A DNA stretch of 64,000 nucleotides. Origin: Calditrichia bacterium (GTDB lineage Bacteria > Calditrichota > Calditrichia > RBG-13-44-9 > J075). Where the stretch lies: the NCBI GenBank assembly GCA_028284905.1, contig JANQQU010000025.1, positions 1 through 64,000 on the forward strand, in the 5' to 3' direction. The notes beneath the pieces are model-generated. The model was not told where the DNA came from. It made no database searches and was given only the letters and a program-made list of their open reading frames with translations. Shown here piece by piece: positions 36,309-43,684 of this stretch. Both the position numbers and the translations under genes were made by a program. Each line of letters begins with the position of its first letter. Position 1 is the stretch's first letter.

Positions 36309-37121
36309 ATGTCTGATAAAAAGAATCTAACCGAGCAGCAAAAAGTTTTTGTAGAGAAATATGCCCGGCCACGTTCTTCAATCTTGAAAGAAATTACCAG
36401 CAATATAATCGGGCATGATGCCGGGTTAAATGGCTATACAACACTGGCGCAAGCGCAAATGCTTTCTGAACAGCTCAATCTGGAAGAAAATGATTATTTG
36501 CTGGATTTAGGATGCGGATTTGGCTGGCCGGGGTTTCATGTGGCTGAATGCAGCGGCTGCAATGTTATTGCCACGGACTTAACGCCGCTGGCACTTCAGC
36601 ATGCCCGGCGTCAGGCAGATGCTTTTAAAATGAAAGGAAACGTCGATTTTGTTGCCGTTGACGCCACTGAATTGCCATTTCCCACAGACTTTTTTTCGGC
36701 GATTATCCATTCCGATGTGATGTGCTGAATTCCCGACAAACTCTCCGTGCTGAGAGAATGCCACCGCGTCCTGAAGCCAGGAGGACAAATTGCCGGATAT
36801 GTTATTTATACCCCAATGCATCTGAATGCGGAAGAAAAGAAAAAGGCTTCGGAGTGGGGACCCGGCGATGTCGTCGCAAAGGAACTGCCGGGCGCATTAT
36901 TACGAAGAGCCGGTTTTAAGTCGATATACGAGAAAGATGTTACCGATAATTACCGGGCAACTTGTCAAGACTTTATTCTTGCTCGCGAAAGATATGCCCG
37001 GGAGTTGCGGGCGGATTTCGGGGAAGCAGTCGCAGATATTGAGCTGGAGAAGAAGCGGGCCACATTAACTGGTATACAAGAAGGCCTGTTACGGCGAATG
37101 TATGTCTCCGGTCAAAAATAA
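36309..37121 (+). CDS. SAM-dependent methyltransferase with in-frame TGA (candidate selenoprotein)
   Basis: The frame opens at ATG 36309 and runs 270 codons to a TAA at 37119-37121, broken only by a TGA at 36726-36728 (codon 140). Before it stand the class I methyltransferase motifs: LLDLGCGFGWPG (SAM site, ~60-71), IATDLTPLALQHA and VAVDATELPFP. After it the domain continues in the same frame (IPDKLSVLRECHRVLKPGG, the usual post-motif). The TGA follows a Cys codon (HSDVMC-TGA). From memory, homologues often have a second Cys here (VLCC), which would make this a Cys/Sec exchange site. A stem-loop lies 12 nt downstream. The alternative is a gene killed by a single nonsense mutation. The 131 downstream codons show no other lesion. 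Confidence 0.75.
36735..36762 (+). promoter_or_regulatory. Candidate bacterial SECIS stem-loop
   Basis: CTCTC (36741-36745) pairs with GAGAG (36752-36756) around the hexaloop CGTGCT. Below it a 2x2 A-A internal loop is followed by CA/TG pairs. Seventeen nt separate the TGA from the apical loop, and a G occurs in the first two loop positions. Both fit the bacterial SECIS consensus as I know it. The upper stem has only five pairs, so chance is not excluded. Confidence 0.4.
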
Positions 37122-37128
37122 TGCTGTT

Positions 37129-37142
37129 TGGCAAATTTGCCA
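37129..37142. promoter_or_regulatory. Perfect 14-bp palindrome before the acetyltransferase gene
   Basis: TGGCAAATTTGCCA is a perfect palindrome, 27 nt before the GNAT start and just after the methyltransferase stop. It could be a binding site of a dimeric regulator. No other copy was noticed. Confidence 0.3.
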
Positions 37143-37168
37143 CTTAACCTTTAATCTCTGAGTGATAT

Positions 37169-37603
37169 ATGAAGATTCGTCCTGCCGAAATTTCCGATCT
37201 ATCGAAAATTACCGAACTATCCGCTCAACTGGGATATCCAGTTTTCCGGGAGGATGTGGAAGTTCGACTACGGCAAATGCTGTCGAAAGATGACCATATA
37301 ATTCTGGTTGCCTGTTATGCGGATAATGATGTCATAGGATGGATTCATGCCTTTCTGGCCTATCGAGTTGAATCCGCGCTTTTTGCCGAACTGGGTGGCT
37401 TTGTGGTTGATGAAAATCATCGGGGAAAGGGGATCGGTAAGCAATTATTAAACGCTGTGGAAGACTGGTGCCGCGCCCGGGATGTTGGAAAGTTGCGGGT
37501 GCGCACGCGTGCTGATCGGGCGGATGCGCATGGATTTTATGAAGCCGCCGGTTTTCAAAGAACAAAAACGCAGTTGATTTTTGACAAGCCTTTGGGGGAA
37601 TGA
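37169..37603 (+). CDS. GNAT-family N-acetyltransferase
   Basis: A 144-residue single GNAT domain: IRPAEISDLSKITELSAQLG (strand 1/helix 1), ELGGFVVDENHRGKGIGKQL (acetyl-CoA loop RGKGIG) and DAHGFYEAAGFQRT (final strand). The family transfers an acetyl group from acetyl-CoA to small amines or protein N-termini. Substrate cannot be inferred. It follows the methyltransferase by 47 nt on the same strand, so the two may be co-transcribed. Ribosome site weak (GAGTGA). Confidence 0.88.
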   Translation: MKIRPAEISDLSKITELSAQLGYPVFREDVEVRLRQMLSKDDHIILVACYADNDVIGWIHAFLAYRVESALFAELGGFVVDENHRGKGIGKQLLNAVEDWCRARDVGKLRVRTRADRADAHGFYEAAGFQRTKTQLIFDKPLGE

Positions 37604-37720
37604 GCAGATTGGCAGATGAGCAGATGAGCAGATGAGCAAGTTTGTTGAAAACTTCTATTGGGAGCAATATAGTAACACTGAACTCTTAACACTGAACTTT
37701 GAACTCTAACCTTGCACTCT
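37600..37720. repeat. Short tandem repeats (GAGCAGAT units, then AACACTGAACT units)
   Basis: Starting in the GNAT stop codon, the 8-bp unit GCAGATGA occurs three times in a row (37612-37635) with a degenerate fourth before it. About 40 bp later, AACACTGAACT and related units occur two to three times (37674-37705). These are likely slippage-prone intergenic repeats. No coding role. Confidence 0.6.
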
Positions 37721-37781
37721 CATCCAGAAAATTGTATTTTTATCGCAGTTTTTGATAGGAAGTTTAATAAGGGTTTTAAAG

Positions 37782-38075
37782 ATGATTATCCGCAATTCGG
37801 ATTATGATTTTGAGCAAGAGGAATTAACCACGGTTAGTTTGATCCCGCAATACCGGGTTTTGCTTCATAATGACGATGTCAATACAATGCATTTTGTCGT
37901 GGCTTGCCTGATCAAAGTTTTTGGATTCAGCGAATCCCAGGCTTTTCAGGTGATGTATGAGGCGCATCTGAAAGAGGTGGCATTATGCGTCACCGAACCC
38001 TTCGAGATCGCAGAATTGCATCGGGATCGTTTGATCGCTTTTGGCCTTCTCTCAACGATCGAAGAAGAAAATTGA
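37782..38075 (+). CDS. clpS: ATP-dependent Clp protease adaptor ClpS
   Basis: A 97-residue protein from the ATG at 37782. The frame extends to 37752, but without added conservation. The ClpS core is clear: YRVLLHNDDVNTMHFVV with the Asn-Asp-Asp that binds the free alpha-amino group of N-degrons, then VMYEAHLKEVALCVT with the conserved His, and the ending FEIAELHRDRLIAFGLLSTI. ClpS delivers substrates with N-terminal Leu, Phe, Trp or Tyr to ClpAP. No clpA lies beside it, so its unfoldase partner must be elsewhere. The N-terminal extension needed to tune ClpA is short here. Confidence 0.92.
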   Translation: MIIRNSDYDFEQEELTTVSLIPQYRVLLHNDDVNTMHFVVACLIKVFGFSESQAFQVMYEAHLKEVALCVTEPFEIAELHRDRLIAFGLLSTIEEEN

Positions 38076-38132
38076 CGATTGTAAAGAATATCAGCATTGA
38101 TTTAAATGGCTAAGAAAACATTTCCGAATAAT

Positions 38133-38489
38133 CTAATAATCCCGAATATTTTTCCGGCGTAAACGATTTGCCAGGGTGCGCATCACTGCCAGGGCAAAGG
38201 ATGGATTTTCTTTTACCATTTCCAGAAAGAGCTGCTCGTCTACGGGAACCAGTTTACATTGCCCCATAGCGATTGCTGTTGCGCTGCGGGCGCTGGTATC
38301 AATCAGCGCCAATTCGCCGATAATCTCGCCAGCCTGAATTTCACCGATTAATCTTCCTTTAAACAATATATCCACTCGTCCTTCGAGTATGACATACATG
38401 ACCTTCCCCGGATCCCCTTCATTAAAAATTGTCATCCCGGTGGAAAACTCTTGATACTCTTTATTCTGAAAAAACTTGGAAAAATCCAT
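38133..38489 (-). CDS. Stand-alone cyclic-nucleotide-binding domain protein
   Basis: A 118-residue protein with a very good ribosome site (CAGGAGATAAT before ATG). It is only a cNMP-binding beta-barrel: FNEGDPGKVMYVILEGRVDI, then the phosphate-binding cassette GEIIGELALIDTSARSATA, in which Glu and Arg for ribose/phosphate contact are present. No DNA-binding helix-turn-helix, channel or kinase part is attached. It ends with a short basic helix (ANRLRRKNIRDY). It could be a free sensory subunit for another protein. It is convergent with clpS and not linked to it. Confidence 0.88.
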   Translation of the reverse strand: MDFSKFFQNKEYQEFSTGMTIFNEGDPGKVMYVILEGRVDILFKGRLIGEIQAGEIIGELALIDTSARSATAIAMGQCKLVPVDEQLFLEMVKENPSFALAVMRTLANRLRRKNIRDY

Positions 38490-38906
38490 ATTATCTCCTG
38501 CTGCCTTAAATTACGCCGCTAGTATGTAAATGCTGTGGCCATTAAATTACTATCCTGCTAAGTTAATATCTGGAGCCGAGCGCGAAAACCGCTATTCTCA
38601 ATTTATGTTATTATTGCGTAAAAAATTAAAAGTTGGTGGAATAAAAAATTTTCGGGCAGATATTACCCTTGCCTAATAATATGATTAATAAATGAGAATT
38701 TTCGCCGCGTAATCATCTCTCATCTTTTGAGCCGCATAGCTTTAAGTGCTTCCTGGACTGTTCTCAGAGCTGACTGGATAATCCCTTAATCCTAATACAC
38801 TTAAATTAAGCATTGGAATGTGACTAATTCCAATACCGCAATCCAGGATTTCTTTAACTTTAGTCAAATAAAAAACAAAATCTGGAATTATTAGGAGGGC
38901 AGTAAA
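38490..38906. other. Intergenic region without a supported gene
   Basis: About 415 bp between divergent genes, AT-rich. Promoters for both must be here. A strong GGAGG site (38895-38899) precedes the nuclease-family gene. Open frames on either strand have no ribosome site. Confidence 0.5.
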
Positions 38907-39740
38907 ATGGGAAAAGTTTTTTCTTTTGCATCCTGGAATGTCGAACATTTTCGGAATAACCCTGAACGGATCGATCGCGCGGTAGAATTTTTGGCAAATG
39001 CCGATCCTTCCTGTGGGGAAGCGCCGGATGTCTTTGCAATTTATGAAGTTGAAGGGAGTCAGGTCTTTGCGGAAATTATGCGTCAGATGCCTACCCACAG
39101 TTTCTTTATTACCGAAGCGGAAATTTCCCAGAATATACTTGTCGGCATCCGGCATGGACTAAACGGCTTTGTGACACAACGGGAAAAACTGAAATCCGGG
39201 GTGCCCAGTTTGCGACCCGGGGCATTGGCAACTATTCAAAAAGAAGGCGTGTTATACAGCATACTTTTTCTACATTTGAAGGCTGATGATAGACCCCGGT
39301 CCTGGGGATTACGAGACGATATGACCCTGAGTATTCGTAGCCTGAAACGAAAACTGGATGATCTTGCCGACACTGAAGAAGGTGCAAATTTTCTGGTAAT
39401 GGGCGATTTTAACAATGTTGGAATGGACCTGGCTTACAGCAATAAAGATTTTAGCGGCGATGAAGAGTTAGCGCGCTATAATTCCCGCTTTAGCAGTCGC
39501 AAGCTTCGCCTGCTTTCGAAAACTGCCGATCTCACTTTCTCAAATGGCTCAACCAGCGCAACCGAACCTGCCGATCTCGATCATGTATATGCATCACGAC
39601 ATTTGAATTTTCATCGTTTTGAAAATGATGCGGAAGTGCTGGTGCGTGGATGGCCGGAATTTGACACTGTAGCGGAGCAGGATGCATTTATCGCTGATTA
39701 TTCCGATCATGCGCTTCTTTACGGAGAAGTACACGATTAA
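38907..39740 (+). CDS. Endonuclease/exonuclease/phosphatase-family protein
   Basis: A 277-residue protein with GGAGGGCAG before ATG. EEP-fold motifs are in order: FASWNVEHF (Asn metal/phosphate contact), YEVEGSQ (Glu metal ligand), HLKADD, MGDFNNVG (Asp-Asn pair), DLDHVYAS and a C-terminal YSDHALLYGEV (catalytic His). There is no signal peptide, so it acts in the cytoplasm on DNA, RNA or a phosphoester. The family is too broad to choose. It ends at a strong terminator shared with the convergent surface-protein gene. Confidence 0.88.
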   Translation: MGKVFSFASWNVEHFRNNPERIDRAVEFLANADPSCGEAPDVFAIYEVEGSQVFAEIMRQMPTHSFFITEAEISQNILVGIRHGLNGFVTQREKLKSGVPSLRPGALATIQKEGVLYSILFLHLKADDRPRSWGLRDDMTLSIRSLKRKLDDLADTEEGANFLVMGDFNNVGMDLAYSNKDFSGDEELARYNSRFSSRKLRLLSKTADLTFSNGSTSATEPADLDHVYASRHLNFHRFENDAEVLVRGWPEFDTVAEQDAFIADYSDHALLYGEVHD

Positions 39741-39794
39741 AATCAACTAAGATGAGGTAATCTGACTTTTCGATTGTTCAAATTAAATTGAAGT

Positions 39795-39834
39795 AAAAGC
39801 GGCCGAAAAAGATAAACTTTTCGGCCGCTTTTTT
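39795..39834. terminator. Strong bidirectional rho-independent terminator
   Basis: A 15-bp perfect stem (39795-39809 with 39818-39832, core GCGGCCG) and 8-nt loop is flanked by A-run and T-run. It lies between the convergent nuclease-family and FG-GAP genes and suits termination on both strands. Confidence 0.88.
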
Positions 39835-39849
39835 AGATGTTATTACGAT

Positions 39850-42309
39850 TTAGCGAAGTAAAATCATCTTCCGGCTCAACTCGCCATTTTCGCTGGTTAA
39901 CCGGTAAAAGTAAATGCCGGAGGTTTGTCCAGCGGCGTTCCAACGCACTTCATGCTGGCCGGCATTGCGGTAGCCGGAAATCAGTGTGGCAACTGTTTCT
40001 CCTAAAGTGTTGAATATCTTTAAACTGATTGTCCCAGCCTTATCCAGATCGAAGCGAATAGTTGTGGAGGGATTAAATGGATTAGGATAATTGGAATATA
40101 AGCGACTCTCCCGGATAATCTGCGGGGAATCATCCAGTGCAAGCACTACCGAGAGATTTTCATGCCAGATAATTTCATGGGTTCGTCCGGAAGTGGAAAA
40201 CACATCGACATCATTATCACCATCAATATCAACCGCGAATACAGCCGTCGCCCCAAAAAGATTGCTGGAGGAGATGAGATGCTCGGTAAAATTTTCTGTG
40301 CCATCATTTTCGTACCAGGAAATTTTGTCATCACCATAGGATGAAGAAAGCGCATCGATATCACCATCATTATCAATGTCGATCGCAAAGACAGCATTTG
40401 CCTGATCGGCATCGAGAGTGATGGCATGTTCACTGAACTGTGCGGTGCCATCATTTTCATACCAGGCAATTTTATCATCCAGCGCCGAGGCGGAGAGAAC
40501 ATCAATATCGCCATCAGCATCAATATCTATTGCGGATACATCTTTTGCCCAACGGGCATTGTTGCTGATGACAATTTCCGTAAATTGTTCATCCCCATCG
40601 TTTTTGTACCAGGCGATTTTGTCATCCTCGTAGGAGGCAGAAAGGACATCGATATCGTTGTCATTATCCAGATCGGCAGCGAAGACTGCACTGGCCACAT
40701 CAGCGTTTAGACTTATTGTGTGCTCGCTAAACTGCTGATTGCCATCATTTTCATACCAGGCAATTTTGTCATCACTGGCGGAAGCGGAGAGGACATCGAT
40801 ATCACTATCATCATCCAAGTCGATGGCAAAAACCGAATTCGCTCCTTCGGCATTTGTGGTAATCAAATGCTCATTAAAGTTTCCGCTGCCGTCATTTTCA
40901 AACCAGCTAACTTTATCATGATCGTAGTCCCCGAAAGTCGCCAGAACATCCACATCCTGGTCCGCATCCAAATCAATCGCGAAAAGAGAATTCGGTTGTT
41001 CGTTCCCGTGGTAAATCGTATGGGGCGCGAGTTCGCGGCTGCCATCATTTTCGTACCATAGCAAAGCGCCGGTGTAAAGGTTGAATTCCCCGGTAGCGGC
41101 GGAGAGCAAGTCCATATCGCCGTCGCCATCAACGTCTGCCGCAATTACTGAGCGTGCCCATTCGGTGCTGGTAGCAGTCACATGTTCATCAAACTGCTGA
41201 TTGCCATCGTTTTCATACCAGGCAATTTTGTCATCATGATAGGAAGCGGAGAGGAAATCGACATCCTGATCATTATCGAGATCAATGGCGAAGACCCATT
41301 CCGCGCCATCCGCATTGCCGGAAACGGTATGGGCAGTAAACTGGTTGCTGCCATTGTTTTCAAACCAGGCGATTTCATCCGCATTGAAGGCGGCGGAGAT
41401 GACATCGATGTCCGTATCGCCATCGACATCGATTGCATAGACGGAATTTGCCCCGATAACGCTGCTGGATATTGTCCGGGGGGTAAACTGCTCGGCGCCA
41501 TCATTTTCGTGCCAGGTGACCTGGTTTTCTTCAGCAGAGGCGCTGAGAAGGTCGATATCGCTGTCCCCGTCGATATCTATCACATAAACCGAAAGTATAC
41601 CGGCAGGGGCATTGCTGATGTCATGCCGGGTAAAATTCTCATTGCCGTCATTTTCGTACCAGGCGAATTCATCGTCAATAAAAGCAAGTGCGCTCACCAA
41701 ATCAATGTCGCCATCGGTATCGAGATCGACTGCTGATAGCGATCCATTGACGCCGATGGTAGATGTCGGGATGCGATGTTCAGTAAATTGCAAATGTTCA
41801 TTTTGTTCATACCATACGATATCATTGGCGGTCAGGGCGATGATATCCGGATCGTTGTCATTATCAAGATCAACGGCGCTTACTGCAGTTGCAAACGTTG
41901 CCTGAGTACTGAGGGTGTGCTTGAGGAAATTTTTATTGCCATCATTCTCATACCAGAATATCGCATTGTTTTGCCGGGCGGCCGCCAGTACATCGATGTC
42001 ATTATCGCCATCAATATCAGCGGCAAAAACGGAGCTGGCAGCACTTGCATCATCGTCAATAATATGCTGCAAAAACTTTTCAGAACCGTTATTCTCGAAC
42101 CAGGCAATTTTATTGTCCAATTCCGATGCAGACAGTTTATCAATATCCCCGTCATTATCGAGATCAATCGCGTATACTGCTTTTGCACCGAAGGCGCCCA
42201 GCGCCCCTCCGACAACAGTTTGTTGCGCAAATGGAATCTGACCGGATAGTTGCAAGCTTAAAGAGGCGATTAATACGAGCGAAACCAAGAAGCATCGAGC
42301 GTAATTCAT
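39850..42309 (-). CDS. FG-GAP/VCBS-repeat surface protein with C-terminal sorting domain
   Basis: An 819-residue protein from the ATG at 42309, which has AAAGGAGAT just before it. The frame extends to 42372 without a ribosome site. Signal peptide (VSLVLIASLSLQLSGQ). About fifteen units of ~47 residues follow, each like DLDNDGDIDVLSASxxDDKI then AWYENDGxxxFTEH. The DxDxDGDxD loops bind calcium as in integrin-alpha FG-GAP propellers. The C-terminal ~85 residues are the YPNPFNP sorting domain ending RKMILLR. Expected to be exported to the cell surface as calcium-stabilised propellers. Repeat units are nearly identical at DNA level, so copy number may vary between strains. Confidence 0.93.
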   Translation of the reverse strand: MNYARCFLVSLVLIASLSLQLSGQIPFAQQTVVGGALGAFGAKAVYAIDLDNDGDIDKLSASELDNKIAWFENNGSEKFLQHIIDDDASAASSVFAADIDGDNDIDVLAAARQNNAIFWYENDGNKNFLKHTLSTQATFATAVSAVDLDNDNDPDIIALTANDIVWYEQNEHLQFTEHRIPTSTIGVNGSLSAVDLDTDGDIDLVSALAFIDDEFAWYENDGNENFTRHDISNAPAGILSVYVIDIDGDSDIDLLSASAEENQVTWHENDGAEQFTPRTISSSVIGANSVYAIDVDGDTDIDVISAAFNADEIAWFENNGSNQFTAHTVSGNADGAEWVFAIDLDNDQDVDFLSASYHDDKIAWYENDGNQQFDEHVTATSTEWARSVIAADVDGDGDMDLLSAATGEFNLYTGALLWYENDGSRELAPHTIYHGNEQPNSLFAIDLDADQDVDVLATFGDYDHDKVSWFENDGSGNFNEHLITTNAEGANSVFAIDLDDDSDIDVLSASASDDKIAWYENDGNQQFSEHTISLNADVASAVFAADLDNDNDIDVLSASYEDDKIAWYKNDGDEQFTEIVISNNARWAKDVSAIDIDADGDIDVLSASALDDKIAWYENDGTAQFSEHAITLDADQANAVFAIDIDNDGDIDALSSSYGDDKISWYENDGTENFTEHLISSSNLFGATAVFAVDIDGDNDVDVFSTSGRTHEIIWHENLSVVLALDDSPQIIRESRLYSNYPNPFNPSTTIRFDLDKAGTISLKIFNTLGETVATLISGYRNAGQHEVRWNAAGQTSGIYFYRLTSENGELSRKMILLR

Positions 42310-42441
42310 GATAAATCTCCTTTTAAGTAGACATAAAAAGCGTTTGCATGAAAACGTATTTACTTGCAGCATTTATCCGAAAGTGAGGGAGAGGGAAAAT
42401 GATCTAACGAATCGTGTCCGCGCAGGAATGAATTTAAAATA

Positions 42442-42603
42442 TTGGTAGTGTTAAAGAAGTAATGCTATTTAAATCCGTCATTGCGAGGCGCTCTTTGCCT
42501 AAGCAATCTTTAAAGTGCATACAACCATGAGATCGCTTCGGCAAAGAGCGCCTCGCGATGACAGCTAAATCAACTTTTAGCATTACATGTTTAACACTAC
42601 CAA
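42442..42603. repeat. Composite inverted repeat enclosing palindromic repeat copy 3
   Basis: The inner element 42477-42562 (GTCATTGCGAGGCGC to GCCTCGCGATGAC) is the third copy of the palindromic family, its loop in reversed orientation. Outside it, 42442-42466 (TTGGTAGTGTTAAA..GTAATGCT) is complementary to 42579-42603 at 22 of 25 positions, so the whole 162 bp is a nested palindrome. The other two copies lack these outer arms. Confidence 0.75.
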
Positions 42604-42725
42604 AATATCAACAGGTGTTTAATTTCACCGGCCCAGACGAATGAACTATTCGCCTGAGTCTTAATCCTAATACAGCCAATACACCCTTAACCCGCCATTT
42701 TGGGTAGGATTTGATTGGGGGCGAG

Positions 42726-43589
42726 CTAATTCTCATCTTTGGAGAAAAGCCAGCGTATTCCCTGGCGGAATGAGTTCGTAACGGCGGAGAAGTGATTTTC
42801 CCCTTCCAGGGTGACTGTTTTCAGTTGCCAGGGTAAATCTTCCCGGGCGGTCCAGTGTTCAATCCATTTCATTGCTGGTTCACGGAAACGCGGCACATCC
42901 TCTGAGCCACTGGAGACGAACAATCGCGGTTGCGTCGCCTGCTGGTTCTCCGGGGGAGTGGTTTCCAGGAAAAAGGGGAGATTCCGATGCAAGGCAGGAT
43001 TGCTGGCTATGTACCCCCAGAACATATCCGGATTAGTTTGGGCAGTATAAAGCACGAACTGCCCACCGAGAGACTGACCAAAAATAATTCGCTGGTTCGG
43101 ATTGGAAGGATAATTCTTTTCTATCAGGGGGAAAATTTCTTCCCGGAAAATTTGCTGGAAATTACCGGCACCGCCCCAGAAATCCCGTTCCTCGGATTTT
43201 GCAGTAAAATCTCTACTGCGTTGATTTCCTTTTCGCCAGTCGCTGGTGCCATAAGATATACCGACAATAATTGCTGTTGGGGAATCCTCAGCCAGTTTCA
43301 AATACCAATAATAAGAAGAGAGCATGGGAAAGGTATTGCCCCCATCAAGGAGATATATGGTTGGATATTGTTTTTCCGGTTCGGGATCGTTCGGAACGCG
43401 CACGTATATATGGTAGGTTTGTTCTATGACCTCAGAATTTAGCTCATGATAACGAGTATCGCCTAATCCCTGTAAGTATTGAATTTCCGCTTTTTGTGCA
43501 ATGGTCGGAAAGATAAAACAAGCAGTGAGTAGAACAGCGACTAAAAGTCGATAAACGGTTTTTCCCTGGCCCGGTATATTTGTCCGCAT
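42726..43589 (-). CDS. Exported alpha/beta-hydrolase esterase (esterase D/IroE-like)
   Basis: A 287-residue protein with GGGGATAATT before ATG. Signal peptide (LLVAVLLTACFIFPTIAQ). The fold of the 'putative esterase' family (PF00756): YPTIYLLDGGNTFP, AIIVGISYG, nucleophile elbow FGQSLGG, late GSEDVPRF, and catalytic His in GENHFSAV. Related enzymes hydrolyse siderophore esters, feruloyl esters or S-formylglutathione. With a signal peptide and no siderophore genes nearby, the substrate is open. The extra AEDSPTA insertion matches IroE-like members. Followed 95 bp upstream by the S1/P1 nuclease gene on the same strand. Confidence 0.85.
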   Translation of the reverse strand: MRTNIPGQGKTVYRLLVAVLLTACFIFPTIAQKAEIQYLQGLGDTRYHELNSEVIEQTYHIYVRVPNDPEPEKQYPTIYLLDGGNTFPMLSSYYWYLKLAEDSPTAIIVGISYGTSDWRKGNQRSRDFTAKSEERDFWGGAGNFQQIFREEIFPLIEKNYPSNPNQRIIFGQSLGGQFVLYTAQTNPDMFWGYIASNPALHRNLPFFLETTPPENQQATQPRLFVSSGSEDVPRFREPAMKWIEHWTAREDLPWQLKTVTLEGENHFSAVTNSFRQGIRWLFSKDEN

Positions 43590-43684
43590 AATTATCCCCG
43601 ATTAGCTGAATATTGATTTTCACTTAGTTATTATCGCTATTCTACCACTAATTCTGCCTGGAGGTTGCAAATGTGCCCGAAAAT

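Noticed and set aside
36722-36919. A 65-codon frame in another frame just after the TGA of the methyltransferase
   Set aside because: It is out of frame with the methyltransferase motifs and has no family similarity; the downstream methyltransferase frame is the real one.
38742-39155. 137-codon minus-strand frame across the start of the nuclease-family gene
   Set aside because: Overlaps a clearly conserved EEP-family gene that has a strong ribosome site.
40091-42311. Many plus-strand frames opposite the FG-GAP gene
   Set aside because: They are antisense images of the repeated DNDGDI/WYEND units and share the same period, with no ribosome sites.
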